Assembly (NCBI GenBank): GCA_026705765.1
Contig: JAPPAB010000100.1
Location: forward strand, 1 to 35,172
DNA from: Gemmatimonadota bacterium
GTDB lineage: Bacteria > Latescibacterota > UBA2968
Length of the DNA: 35,172 nt
Direction: 5' to 3'
Shown: positions 8,490 to 17,122 of the stretch, one piece after another
Numbering within the stretch: position 1 is the first letter of the stretch
Layout of the letters: every line of letters starts with the position of its first letter
Position numbers and translations under genes: made by a program
The notes under the pieces: model-generated
The model's input: the letters and a program-made list of their open reading frames with translations, nothing else
Database searches by the model: none
What the model was told of the DNA's origin: nothing

Positions 8490-11401
8490 GGCTGTTCCTT
8501 TTCCAATTCCAATCCGAGTGTCTTGCCTTTTTGCACCGCGGGAATGCCCGCGCTTATCCACACAGGGGCGGGGGCGTCTTTGAGGTAGTGGTCAAAGAAT
8601 TGTTGCAGGCGGATGCTCCAATCTTTGCGGTTGTGGTGTTTGCGAATGCCGTGGGCTTCTCCGTTGTAATTGACCAGCCATGCGGGTTTGCCCAGGCGGC
8701 GCAGGGCAACAAAAAGTTCGATGCCCTGGTACCAGGGTACTGCGCCGTCGTCGTCGTTGTGCAAGATGAGCAATGGCGTTTGAATTTTGTCTGCCCAGAA
8801 GATGGGTGAGTTTTCGATAAATCGCGTGGGTGCTTCCCAGAGAGAGCCGCCGATGCGACTCTGGCTTTTTTCGTATTGCATCATGCGGCTCAGTCCCGAA
8901 GCCCAGCGAATGCCGCCGTACGCACTGATCATATTTGAGACGGGTGCGCCGGCTTCGGCTGCCCGAAATATATTGGTTCGGGTGATCATATAGGCGATTT
9001 GATAGCCACCCCAACTGTGGCCCTGGACACCAATTCGGTCGGGATTGACAAATCCCCGATTTATGAGGTGCGTCACACCTGAGACAACGGCGTTGACGGC
9101 ACTTTCGCCAGGGAAGCCGATTTTGTAGGGGATGTCCGGGATAAAGATCAGATACCCGCGGCTGACGTAAAATGGGAAATTTATGGAGCTACCAGAGGCT
9201 CTGGGTGCGCGGTGGGCGTGTAGTTGATGGGACATTTTTTCATAGAAATAGACCAGCATGGGATATTTCTGATCGGGGTCGAAATTTTCGGGTTTGTAGA
9301 GTATGCCCTGCAGGGGTTTGCCGTCGAGCGAGGCCCATTCGACGAGTTCGGTGGTGCCCCACAGGTAGTTTTTTTGTTGCGGATTGACTTCGCTTATTTT
9401 TCGCGCATTCTGAAAATTGAGGTCAGAGGTCCAGAGGTCGGGATATTCTTCAAACGAGGATTGTCTGAACAGGAGTACGTCGGTGTCTTTGGCTTTTTGG
9501 AGGTTGGAAAACCGTTTGTCGCGCGCGATGAGTTCAGCGGGTTTGTCGGTGCTTTCAATGCGATCCCGATAGTAGCCCATGGCTTTGGTTTTGAGATTGA
9601 AACCCGACAAGAGCAAATCGGCTTTGGGATCGTGCGCCCGTTCCTCGGGGTCGAGGCTGACATATCGAAAGCGCGTTTCGGTCTCGCGTCCAATCCCTTC
9701 GGTGATGTTGACGGGTGCTTTGCGTCCGTTGGGATCGGTGAGCCAGATGTCGTAGCGGTCGTATATGAGAAATTCTTTGTCGCCTTTTGTCCATCCGGCA
9801 TTGCCATGTGCGCTGGGTGGATACGGCCAGTCGTGCAATTCGTTGTGAATGGGATGGGGGATATTTTTGCTGACTCTGACGCGGATCAAATTTTTGATAT
9901 GCTGAACATACCAGTTTTTCTGGCTGCGATCCCACCAGTAGATGTAGTTGGATTCGGGGGAGAGGGTGGGGCGCGTCTGCATTTTGGTGAGTACGCGCGT
10001 TGCTTCACCGGTTTTTATGTCGATCAAATAGCTGTCGTAATAAGCTGGTGAATCCCAGGAGATGAGTTGTCGGTAGGGGAGAATCGAAGTGCCTACCGCG
10101 ACATCGGCATTGCCCTCGCTTCCCAGGCGAATATTGGGGATAGTTTCTGTGGCGAGTTGAACGATTTTGCCATTGTTGAGATGAAAGACAGCGCGATAAG
10201 TGCGTTCGCGTTCCTCTTTGGCATCTTTGAGTTGCATGGGCTGGAGATAGGGGTCTTTCCAGTTCCAGATATCGACTGCGACTTTTTCGTCGTCGGGCGT
10301 GTCGTCCTCTGCTTCCACTTCTGGTCTGGGTGCGGTCCCAAAAAAGAGGCGCTTGCCATTTTTGGAAAAGGAGAGGTTGGCGTGTTCGCTGACCCACCAG
10401 TTCGGTGGTATGCCCTTTGTCTCAGATTGGGCGATTTTTTTTGCCTTATTGCGCGAGCCAATGGGCCAGTAATAGAGGGCGTATTCCTGTTGTTCTGCGT
10501 TAAAGCTGTCGCGGTTGGCAATAAATGCGAGATGGAGACTGGATTCGTCGGTGGTGATTTTCTTGTAATCGCCCGCACCAGTGAGTATGGCTGTGGTGTC
10601 GCCCGTGCTGGTACGAATGGCGTAGATGCCGTCGGCTGTGCTGTCTTTGTTGGCTGCGGCAAAAATGAGATATGTACCACTTTCTGTGAAGGCGTAGGAG
10701 ATTACGTGGTTATATCGCGTTTCAGCACTGGTCTGGAGGTTGCGGAGAACGAGTATGGTGCCTTCGGCTTTTCTGCGTTTTTTCTTTTTGCTGTCTTTGG
10801 GATCTTCCTTTTTCACTTCTTTAGTTTCAGGCTTTTGCTCGGGCTGTTTTTCGGGTTTGGGTGTTTGTTCTTCTTTTTTTTCTTCAGGTTTGGGTGTTTT
10901 TTTCTTTTTGTTTGCGGTACTGTCTTTTTTGGCGATTTCTTTTTCCAGTAAATAGGCGACCCATCCTCCGTTTTCTTTGGGTAGTTTGAAGGATTTGACG
11001 CGCGCAGCCTTAAAGATGTCTCCCGTGGCAAGGGTGATGATGCCAAGTGAGTCTTTGGGCGATTCTTCGGGTTTTTTCTTGTCGCGCTTTGCCTGTTTTA
11101 CCGAGTCTTTGAAGGCTTTGATGAGGGTGGTGATATACTGCGAGTCTCTGGTGAATCGAATGGCTTCTCCGCGCGGTATTGCGTAGGAGCGGTCATCTGT
11201 GAGGCTTGCGATGCGGAGTTCGGTGTCTTTTTCGTCCGGGCCGACGGAGAGAAAAGCCCATTGTCCGTTGTCGGAAATATTGCTGGCGTGCGTGCGATTC
11301 CATATGTCGTACACGTGGTGATCCAGCGGCTTTTTCTGCTGGGCAAAGACGAGTGGCGATAAACACAAGAGCACAGATAGAAGGCAAGTAGATAGACGCA
11401 T
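8486..11401 (-). CDS. S9 family peptidase (prolyl-oligopeptidase type), exported
   Basis: 971 residues with a Sec signal peptide (MRLSTCLLSVLLCLSPLVFAQ), so probably periplasmic. An N-terminal beta-propeller-like region is followed by a C-terminal alpha/beta hydrolase domain. The triad is Ser796 in GHSWGGYQ, an Asp in LHNDDDGAVPW (about 885) and His917 in GEAHGIRKHH. The family cleaves oligopeptides, often after proline or as dipeptidyl or acylaminoacyl peptidase. An odd insert at about residues 155-213 is almost entirely Lys, Glu, Pro and Gln (for example TPKPEEKKEEQTPKPEK), ending KDSKKKKRRK. GAGAG is seven bases before the ATG. It is the first gene after a terminator and a candidate promoter, and overlaps the SDR gene by 4 bp. 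Confidence 0.93.
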   Translation of the reverse strand: MRLSTCLLSVLLCLSPLVFAQQKKPLDHHVYDIWNRTHASNISDNGQWAFLSVGPDEKDTELRIASLTDDRSYAIPRGEAIRFTRDSQYITTLIKAFKDSVKQAKRDKKKPEESPKDSLGIITLATGDIFKAARVKSFKLPKENGGWVAYLLEKEIAKKDSTANKKKKTPKPEEKKEEQTPKPEKQPEQKPETKEVKKEDPKDSKKKKRRKAEGTILVLRNLQTSAETRYNHVISYAFTESGTYLIFAAANKDSTADGIYAIRTSTGDTTAILTGAGDYKKITTDESSLHLAFIANRDSFNAEQQEYALYYWPIGSRNKAKKIAQSETKGIPPNWWVSEHANLSFSKNGKRLFFGTAPRPEVEAEDDTPDDEKVAVDIWNWKDPYLQPMQLKDAKEERERTYRAVFHLNNGKIVQLATETIPNIRLGSEGNADVAVGTSILPYRQLISWDSPAYYDSYLIDIKTGEATRVLTKMQTRPTLSPESNYIYWWDRSQKNWYVQHIKNLIRVRVSKNIPHPIHNELHDWPYPPSAHGNAGWTKGDKEFLIYDRYDIWLTDPNGRKAPVNITEGIGRETETRFRYVSLDPEERAHDPKADLLLSGFNLKTKAMGYYRDRIESTDKPAELIARDKRFSNLQKAKDTDVLLFRQSSFEEYPDLWTSDLNFQNARKISEVNPQQKNYLWGTTELVEWASLDGKPLQGILYKPENFDPDQKYPMLVYFYEKMSHQLHAHRAPRASGSSINFPFYVSRGYLIFIPDIPYKIGFPGESAVNAVVSGVTHLINRGFVNPDRIGVQGHSWGGYQIAYMITRTNIFRAAEAGAPVSNMISAYGGIRWASGLSRMMQYEKSQSRIGGSLWEAPTRFIENSPIFWADKIQTPLLILHNDDDGAVPWYQGIELFVALRRLGKPAWLVNYNGEAHGIRKHHNRKDWSIRLQQFFDHYLKDAPAPVWISAGIPAVQKGKTLGLELEKEQP

Positions 11402-11450
11402 AGATGAACTCTCAGAGATAGGTCAAAGTTTTGGGCGGATCATTTTAGTC

Positions 11451-11478
11451 AATATAATATAATAAAGTGGTGTGTAAA
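11451..11478 (-). promoter_or_regulatory. Candidate sigma70 promoter for the S9 peptidase run
   Basis: On the minus strand TTTACA (11473-11478) and TATATT (11451-11456) are 16 bases apart, about 50 bp upstream of the S9 peptidase ATG. The site lies directly beyond the bidirectional terminator, where a new transcription unit would be expected. This is a sequence match only. Confidence 0.5.
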
Positions 11479-11481
11479 AAT

Positions 11482-11509
11482 AAAAGCCGACGTTTGTTCG
11501 TCGGCTTTT
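11482..11509. terminator. Perfect bidirectional Rho-independent terminator
   Basis: AAAAGCCGACG (11482-11492) and CGTCGGCTTTT (11499-11509) form an 11-bp perfect stem around a 6-base loop, with T-rich tracts on both sides when read in either direction. It ends the minus-strand ABC-transporter operon (last gene 11543-12019) and insulates the peptidase transcription unit downstream. Confidence 0.85.
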
Positions 11510-11542
11510 GTGTTTAGAGCTATACCTATTCACAGCGGACAC

Positions 11543-12019
11543 TCAGAAATTTGATTCTACATGGTATTTAGAAGAGTATTCTTTCAGGTTCTTTTTAATT
11601 TGCTGAAATTGCGTGTATGAACATGTGCCCGCTGGAATTTCAATGGGATGTGAGGGTTGGGCTTTCGGGATGATTTCTACACCGTTGATTTTGAGGTGCA
11701 TCGCCTGGATTTCATCCCAGGATATTTTTTCCGCCTGTCCGCGTCGTTTGGCTTTGATCTCCAGTCCGTCATTGCTGAATACTACCCGCGGTCGTCCGTG
11801 TTTTTTGGGGATATAGAGAGCAATGATCATTGCAACGATGATCGCAATACTGCAGAGTAGCAGAATCGTACCTACTATCCAATCAAAGGCATTGTGTGCA
11901 TGCGATAGTGTTCGCCAACCCTGGTATATGCTGTTGATTATGATCCCAATACTGAGAACGACAAACCACTTTGACTGGCGTGGGTCTTCTACGTCAAAGT
12001 AAATTGTAAAGGTATCCAT
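11543..12019 (-). CDS. Small membrane protein with two TM helices and PH-like tail
   Basis: 158 residues, family not firmly recognised. Two hydrophobic segments are visible, about residues 18-36 (WFVVLSIGIIINSIY) and 47-70 (IVGTILLLCSIAIIVAMIIAL). They are followed by a soluble domain of about 85 residues that begins RPRVVFSNDGLEIKAKRRGQ and contains KISWDEIQAMHLKING. A two-helix hairpin followed by a strand-rich domain with an ISWDEI motif is typical of bacterial PH-like (YcxB or DUF304-type) proteins, so a peripheral membrane-associated role is possible. GAGGA is five bases before the ATG. It is the last gene of the ABC operon, 27 bp after the 85-residue gene. Confidence 0.75.
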   Translation of the reverse strand: MDTFTIYFDVEDPRQSKWFVVLSIGIIINSIYQGWRTLSHAHNAFDWIVGTILLLCSIAIIVAMIIALYIPKKHGRPRVVFSNDGLEIKAKRRGQAEKISWDEIQAMHLKINGVEIIPKAQPSHPIEIPAGTCSYTQFQQIKKNLKEYSSKYHVESNF

Positions 12020-12046
12020 GTTATCCTCTAAAGTTTGGCAGGCGAC

Positions 12047-12304
12047 TTATCGCCCAGTATCATCCTTTGAAACCTCACCCTGATCATCCTCTGAAATATG
12101 GCGGATTTCTCCAGCGCGTTGTTGTACGATTTCCTGTGCCGCGCGTTTTTTGTCCTCGTTGAGCATGAGGTCTGTTGCACCGAGCATTGTGGTAGCCGAT
12201 CCGCCTGCACCTTTGCGACTGCCTTTTACAAGCGCGTAAAGTGCATAGCCGATGAGAAGAATTGCGATAAGTGTAAAAATGGCGACTCCCATGAAATGTT
12301 CCAT
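12047..12304 (-). CDS. 85-residue single-TM hypothetical protein
   Basis: A short protein with one N-terminal transmembrane helix (about residues 5-27, VAIFTLIAILLIGYALYALVKG), a basic Gly-rich link (SRKGAGGSATT) and a charged, probably helical tail rich in Glu, Asp, Lys and Gln. The positive charges after the helix suggest an N-out orientation with a cytoplasmic tail. GGGAG lies six bases before the ATG, and the ATG directly abuts the TAA of the permease gene (TAAATG), so it is translationally coupled to it. No family is recognised. The coupling suggests a small accessory subunit or regulator of the ABC transporter, which is an inference from position only. Confidence 0.7.
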   Translation of the reverse strand: MEHFMGVAIFTLIAILLIGYALYALVKGSRKGAGGSATTMLGATDLMLNEDKKRAAQEIVQQRAGEIRHISEDDQGEVSKDDTGR

Positions 12305-13501
12305 TTAAGTCTCCCGAAAGATGGTGCTTTCGCGTTCAAACCATCTGGCGCAGCCGTAGAGGCTGAGGGCTGCAAGGGCGATGAGCGAGGCATAGACTTC
12401 GAACAATAGGGGTAGTTTGATGGTTCCCGCAAAAATTTCTTTTGATGCAAGCGAGACATTTAAGACGGGTATGAGCGATGTGATGGCATTGAGTTCAATG
12501 CCGGGTAAGAGGCCGATAAATACGGGAATAATAATGATGATGTTGAGAGGGGCCATAATGCTCTGCGCTTCTTTGAAAGATTTGGCAAAGATAGAGACAG
12601 ACATTAAAGCGGCGGCAAAAAAGATGGTTAAGGGCAGGCACAGAGAAAGGACCAGGAGGATAGATGATATTTCGAACATGCCCTGTAGCGCGTCGAGGAT
12701 TCTTGCGACAATTTCTCGTTGTAACATAACGGCTATAAAAAAACCGATAAAACTGTTGGCGATTGACGCAAATCCCGATAGGACAATCACGCCACATTTG
12801 CCCAGCAAGATCTGAATTTTGCTGACGGGGGCGACGAGCAGTGTTTCGAGGGTGGCGCGTTCTTTTTCGCCAGCGCCCAGATCAAGGGCTGGATACATAC
12901 ACCCCATAAAACACATTATGACAAAAATATAAGGCAAAAAACCACCTACGCTTTTTCCGATTCTTTCCCGTTGAGAAGCAATGTCGTGGCGTCTGACCTG
13001 TACGGGGTCCACGATCATGCGGTCGAGGGCAAGCCGTTGGAATCGGTCATTGATGATCTGGTTTTCGTAGTCTCGAATCAGACTTGTCAGGCGATTGCGG
13101 GATGCGTCCATATCTCTGGAGGATTTGAAATAGAGATGGATTTGGCCGCGTTGTAAGTCGGCGATTTGGGCATCGAATTGCTCATCAACGCGAATGGCGG
13201 CATCTATGCTGTCGGAGCGGATGAGCTGAGGGATTATGTCTTCTGTTATGTCTTCTCGAATTTTCAGGTCGTCGCGTTTGAGCAGGATTTCGCGGAATGC
13301 CTCTGCATTGCCCTGTGTGACCAGGGCAACCACAAGTGTTTTGGTTCTGACTTTTTGGGCCTGACGAGTAGTAAAAACGGCTGCAATTGTGAATAACAGC
13401 GGGAATAATAGCATTGGTATGATGAACATCATCATCATCGAACGCCGATCGCGCGTGATGTCCTTAAATTCTTTTTTGAAGATGGTGAGGATCGTTTTCA
13501 T
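12305..13501 (-). CDS. ABC-2 type transporter permease (NatB-like)
   Basis: 398 residues. An N-terminal helix (MMMFIIPMLLFPLLFTIAAVF, about 23-43) is followed by an extracytoplasmic domain of roughly 130 residues and then five or more C-terminal helices starting at about residue 185. The segment GEKERATLETLLVAPVS matches the conserved cytoplasmic loop of ABC-2 permeases of the NatB/YhaP type, as does the opening KKEFKDITRDRRS. NatB homologues export sodium, drugs or peptides together with the ATPase NatA. The partner ATPase is the upstream gene (13602-14369), separated by 100 bp of repeats. The ATG has GAGG a few bases upstream. The family is clear; the cargo is not. Confidence 0.88.
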   Translation of the reverse strand: MKTILTIFKKEFKDITRDRRSMMMMFIIPMLLFPLLFTIAAVFTTRQAQKVRTKTLVVALVTQGNAEAFREILLKRDDLKIREDITEDIIPQLIRSDSIDAAIRVDEQFDAQIADLQRGQIHLYFKSSRDMDASRNRLTSLIRDYENQIINDRFQRLALDRMIVDPVQVRRHDIASQRERIGKSVGGFLPYIFVIMCFMGCMYPALDLGAGEKERATLETLLVAPVSKIQILLGKCGVIVLSGFASIANSFIGFFIAVMLQREIVARILDALQGMFEISSILLVLSLCLPLTIFFAAALMSVSIFAKSFKEAQSIMAPLNIIIIIPVFIGLLPGIELNAITSLIPVLNVSLASKEIFAGTIKLPLLFEVYASLIALAALSLYGCARWFERESTIFRET

Positions 13502-13523
13502 GAGGACCTCTTATGGCGAATGT

Positions 13524-13611
13524 ACGAATCAACGAATTAACGAATCAGTGAATCGAAGCTCGTAGTGATTTTGGGTGGTAGGGCGGGATTCGTCTATTCG
13601 TCTATTCGTCT
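13524..13611. repeat. Two inverted arrays of 8-bp repeats between natA- and natB-like genes
   Basis: The left array (13524-13555) reads in 8-base units: ACGAATCA, ACGAATTA, ACGAATCA, GTGAATCG. The right array (13588-13611) is three exact copies of ATTCGTCT, the reverse complement of AGACGAAT. The shared core is ACGAAT, so the transcript could fold into three 6-bp stems separated by 2-base internal loops around a loop of about 32 bases. The right array extends into the end of the ATPase gene and supplies its last codons and stop. Confidence 0.85.
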
Positions 13612-14369
13612 TCAACGATGCGAATAAATTCGTCTTCCAACGTGGGGGTTTGCATCTGGTTTTGAAAGTCTTCCAATGTGCCGTTAAACTGCAATTGGCC
13701 TTTGTGAATGATGGCGAGGTCGTCGCTGAGCAGGCTGACTTCCCCCATGCGGTGCGTGGAAAAGATGACGGTTTTTCCCGCGTCCCGACAGTCGCGGATG
13801 AGGTGTACGATATTGCGCGAGGTGACGACGTCGAGGCCGTCGGTGGGTTCGTCGAATACAATGACATCGGGGTCGTGTATGATCGTGCGTACAATGGAGA
13901 CTTTTTGTTTCATGCCCGTGGAGAGTTTGCCGATGCGGCGGTTTGCAAAGGCTTCCATGTCGAGGAGGGCAAAGAGGTGGTCGCGCCGCGTGTTGTAATC
14001 GGCGCTGTTCATGCCGTGCAGGTCGGCAAAGTAGCGCACCATTTCGTTGGGTGTCAGGCGATCGTACAATCCCGTGTTGCCTGTGAGAAAGCCGAGGTTT
14101 TCGCGTACGGCTTGACTTTGTGTTACGGTGTCGTATTCCGCGACAGATATGCTGCCCGAAGTGGGTTTGAGCATGGTGGCAATCATGCGCAATGCGGTGG
14201 TTTTTCCCGCGCCATTAGGACCCAATAGCGCGAAGACGCGACCGGGCTGACAGGTGAAACTGATGTCGCATACTGCGTCGATGGTGTTGCCCTGAAAACC
14301 ATCTCCCATTTCGCGTTTTTGCTGCCGCGATAATTTAAAGGTTTTGACAATATTTTTTGCGATAACCAT
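13602..14369 (-). CDS. ABC transporter ATP-binding protein (NatA-like)
   Basis: 255 residues, a complete ABC ATPase that powers the adjacent permease from the cytoplasmic face. Walker A GPNGAGKT is at 50-57, the signature LSTGMKQ at 149-155, Walker B VIVFDEP at 169-175, and a switch histidine in FSTHRM follows. The D-loop reads TDGLDVVT. The pattern GMKQK with a DEPTDGLD loop is typical of the NatA and CcmA-like exporter group. GGAG is six bases before the ATG. The last residues (Glu-Asp-Glu) and the TAG stop come from a copy of the 8-bp repeat described at 13524-13611, so the original C-terminus may have been altered by repeat insertion or expansion. Confidence 0.9.
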   Translation of the reverse strand: MVIAKNIVKTFKLSRQQKREMGDGFQGNTIDAVCDISFTCQPGRVFALLGPNGAGKTTALRMIATMLKPTSGSISVAEYDTVTQSQAVRENLGFLTGNTGLYDRLTPNEMVRYFADLHGMNSADYNTRRDHLFALLDMEAFANRRIGKLSTGMKQKVSIVRTIIHDPDVIVFDEPTDGLDVVTSRNIVHLIRDCRDAGKTVIFSTHRMGEVSLLSDDLAIIHKGQLQFNGTLEDFQNQMQTPTLEDEFIRIVEDE

Positions 14370-14607
14370 AATGCACTCCGCGATTGCGGGTTGAATAGCG
14401 TATAGTCAAAAATCTCCCATTACTTTTTTATATTAGTGATAGAGTTACTCAATTTTGTTTCAAAATGCAAGGAGGTATTTTTGGGGGTAGGTTTTTTGTA
14501 GAAATTTTACGCATCGCTTAAGACAGATGGGCTGAGGGAGTATTTGACTTTGCTCTTCAGACTTTGCACCTTGCACTCGACTTTTTACGCGATTCCAAGG
14601 AAAAGAT
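14370..14607. other. Divergent intergenic region, 238 bp
   Basis: This stretch separates the divergent natA-like and DUF418 genes and must hold promoters for both, but I find no convincing -35/-10 pair. It is AT-rich in the first half. A short palindrome GAGTTACTC lies at about 14442-14450. Near the DUF418 gene there is a run of related short words (GACTTTGC, GACTTTGCACCTTGCAC). I see no gene in it that I can support. Confidence 0.5.
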
Positions 14608-15828
14608 ATGGACCAACGCGTTCTAAACAGCCCTGTTGAGGTTGTAGATCGCATTGAGAGCCTGGATGTGTTGCGCGGCTTTGCTGTGCTTGGCATCCTG
14701 GTCATGAATATCCAGTCATTTGCAATGCCTGGGGCGGCGTACCTGAATCCGACGGCTTACGGCGATCTCAATGGTATCAACTTTTTTACCTGGCTGGTTA
14801 GCTACCTGCTCGTTGATCAGAAGTTTATGTCAATCTTTTCAATGCTCTTTGGTGCCGGCATCTGCCTGTTTGCCGATCGCGCAGAGGCTCGCAGTGGTCG
14901 CTCCGCTGGCTTGCACTACCGCCGCACATTCTATCTGCTCGTCTTCGGCTTTGTGCATGCCTATTTTCTGTGGTCGGGCGATATATTGGTTGCCTACGCG
15001 CTTTGCGGCTCCGTCATCTTTCTTTTTAGGAATCGTTCGCCGCACACGCTGGTGGTCATCGGCCTCGCTGTTTTTGCAGTGGCGAGTGTGCTGTCCATCG
15101 TAATAGGTCTGACAACAGAGTTTATTCCCGAAAAAGATGTGGCGGATATCACAGCAACATGGGCACCGGATGCGGCCAAAATTGATGCGGAGTTGCTCGC
15201 TTATCGCAGCGGATGGTTCACACTGCAGGCACAACGAACCAGCGATACACTGGGAATGCACACGACGGTCCTGCCAATTGAAGTGTTTTGGCAATCCGCG
15301 GGTATCATGCTGCTGGGCATGGCCCTTTACCGCTGGCACATCCTGAGCGCAGTCCGCAATGACCGATTCTACTGCTGCCTCGCGCTCATTGGGTTCGGTG
15401 TGGGCTTGCCGGTTGTTGCTGCTGGAGCATGGTGGAATTTTGCGGCTGGATGGCACTGGGAGCGTTCGATGTTCCTTGGGTCGCAGTTCAACTATTGGGG
15501 AAGTCTCGCTATGGCATTTGGATACGTGGGCATTGTGATGTTGGCGGTTCGACGCGGATGGTTCTCCGCGTTACAGATGCGCCTGGCCGCTGCGGGTCGA
15601 ATGGCGTTTACCAATTACATCGCACAAACGCTGATCTGCACGACTATTTTTTATGGGCATGGATTTGGGCTTTTCGGGCGGGTTGACCGCTGGCAACAGG
15701 CCATAGTTGTTATCGCTGTATGGGGCATCCAACTATGGTGGTCGCCGTTGCTGATGAGACGCTTTCGATATGGCCCATTGGAATGGTGTTGGCGGGCACT
15801 GACCTACTGGCGGATCCCGGGACGATAG
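14608..15828 (+). CDS. DUF418 domain-containing membrane protein (YeiB-like)
   Basis: 406 residues, a polytopic inner-membrane protein. It opens with the family hallmark RIESLDVLRGFAVLGILVMNIQSFAMP, where the first helix begins, and continues with LFGAGICLF and the FYLLVFGFVHAYFLWSGDIL segment. About ten hydrophobic segments follow. The C-terminal DUF418 region contains GRMAFTNYIAQTLICTTIFYGHGFGLFG and ends with the usual WW-PLLMRRFRYGPLEWCWR pattern. The family resembles acyltransferase-3 membrane proteins but its reaction is not established. AAGGA stands six bases before the ATG. It may be cotranscribed with the oxidoreductase 36 bp downstream; that gene has its own strong Shine-Dalgarno sequence. 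Confidence 0.9.
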   Translation: MDQRVLNSPVEVVDRIESLDVLRGFAVLGILVMNIQSFAMPGAAYLNPTAYGDLNGINFFTWLVSYLLVDQKFMSIFSMLFGAGICLFADRAEARSGRSAGLHYRRTFYLLVFGFVHAYFLWSGDILVAYALCGSVIFLFRNRSPHTLVVIGLAVFAVASVLSIVIGLTTEFIPEKDVADITATWAPDAAKIDAELLAYRSGWFTLQAQRTSDTLGMHTTVLPIEVFWQSAGIMLLGMALYRWHILSAVRNDRFYCCLALIGFGVGLPVVAAGAWWNFAAGWHWERSMFLGSQFNYWGSLAMAFGYVGIVMLAVRRGWFSALQMRLAAAGRMAFTNYIAQTLICTTIFYGHGFGLFGRVDRWQQAIVVIAVWGIQLWWSPLLMRRFRYGPLEWCWRALTYWRIPGR

Positions 15829-15864
15829 CGCGAATTTTGCTTCACATGATTCTAAGGAGATGAT

Positions 15865-17106
15865 ATGGATAAACTCAAACTGGCCCTGATCGGTTGTGGC
15901 GGTATGGGGACGCGTCATTTGTATGGGTTGCGCGAACTGGCGAAGACGCCGTTTAATAATATTGAATTGTGCGCTTTGTGCGATCTCAATCGAGACAATG
16001 CAGAATTGGCTGCGAGAGAGGCCGAGCAGTTGCTCGGTTCAAAACCTCCTGTATTTACATCCATAGAAGAGATGGCGCAAGCGATTCCCGATTTGATGGC
16101 GGTTGATGTGGTCACTGATCCGTCGGTGCACCACACGGTGGTGTGTGAGGCTCTGGACCTGGGATTGCACGTGTTGGTTGAAAAACCTATGGCCATTTCT
16201 GTCAAAGCATGCCATGCTATGAATGAGGCGGCGGAGCGCAACGGGCGAAAACTGTCGGTTGCTGAAAATTATCGGCGCGATCCTTCGGCAAGGCTAACGC
16301 GTCATTTGTTGGATACCGGACGGATCGGAACGCCTTATATGGCGACGCTCCACGCCTTGCGCGGCGGTAATGAAATTTTTATTACGCCCTGGCGGCATTT
16401 AAAAGACCGCGGGGGACCCTTGATCGATATGGGGGTACACTATGCGGATCTGATTCGGTATCAACTCGGCGATGTGGTCGAGGTGTATGGCGATACGCGT
16501 CTGGTGGAGCCGGTGCGCAAAAAACAACAGTCTATTGGCGATCGGTATGAATTTTATCAGCAGCGTTTTCGCGCGATGCCCGACGAAGTGCCCGCTACGG
16601 CAGAAGATACGTCAATGGCGATGATGAAGATGGAAAGCGGCGTGATGGTGAGTTTTATTATGGGCGTTGGGGGGCACGGCGCCTGCCGCAGTCAGTTGAT
16701 TTTAGGCGATAAAGGGTGTTTGCAGAGCTACGGGAGTCGCGGGAGTCAGGCGATATGGCAATCGGCAGATGGCGAGGTGAGAGATCAGAATGCGATTCTG
16801 AGTGCTGTTGACGATTTTGAATTGCATCCTCTCTTAGATCATTTTTTTCCCGCGAAAAACAGTGTGGGAGATCAGGCAGTGGATTGGAAATTGATCGCTT
16901 ATGAACAATACGAACTCGCCTGTGCTGTTCTGGATGGTGAGCCGATAGAGGTCGATGGTATTGAGGGGATGAAGGATGTCGCGGCGATTTATGCGATTTG
17001 CGAGTCTGCTCGCGCAGGTCGCACTGTGACGGCAGCAGAGATCGAAAGCGGCGAGTTGTATGACTATCAGGCAGAGATTGATGCGGTGTTGAATATCAAC
17101 ACTTAA
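15865..17106 (+). CDS. Gfo/Idh/MocA family oxidoreductase
   Basis: 413 residues, a cytoplasmic NAD(P)-dependent sugar or polyol dehydrogenase of the Gfo/Idh/MocA family. The Rossmann motif GCGGMGTRH is at residues 10-18, the family motif EKPM at 106-109, and the substrate-side stretch RGGPLIDMGVHYADLIRY carries the conserved Asp and His. AAGGAG precedes the ATG by six bases. It is followed after 16 bp by a cupin gene and then by a convergent zinc alcohol dehydrogenase. That set fits sugar or polyol breakdown, for example oxidation of an inositol-like or amino-sugar compound, but nothing in the sequence fixes the substrate. Confidence 0.92.
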   Translation: MDKLKLALIGCGGMGTRHLYGLRELAKTPFNNIELCALCDLNRDNAELAAREAEQLLGSKPPVFTSIEEMAQAIPDLMAVDVVTDPSVHHTVVCEALDLGLHVLVEKPMAISVKACHAMNEAAERNGRKLSVAENYRRDPSARLTRHLLDTGRIGTPYMATLHALRGGNEIFITPWRHLKDRGGPLIDMGVHYADLIRYQLGDVVEVYGDTRLVEPVRKKQQSIGDRYEFYQQRFRAMPDEVPATAEDTSMAMMKMESGVMVSFIMGVGGHGACRSQLILGDKGCLQSYGSRGSQAIWQSADGEVRDQNAILSAVDDFELHPLLDHFFPAKNSVGDQAVDWKLIAYEQYELACAVLDGEPIEVDGIEGMKDVAAIYAICESARAGRTVTAAEIESGELYDYQAEIDAVLNINT

Positions 17107-17122
17107 AATGGAGGAAAGACAG

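Noticed and set aside
9224-10951. Two plus-strand open frames (275 and 294 codons) opposite the S9 peptidase
   Set aside because: They mirror the peptidase gene; the Phe-rich end reflects the Lys/Glu-rich insert read backwards.
13524-13611. CRISPR-like array
   Set aside because: Units are 8 bp, contiguous and without spacers; no cas genes are present. The 24-bp repeats at 29714-29809 are likewise contiguous and coding.
14460-14705. Minus-strand 81-codon frame in the gap before the DUF418 gene
   Set aside because: It overlaps the start of the DUF418 gene, lacks a ribosome site and reads as low-complexity basic sequence.
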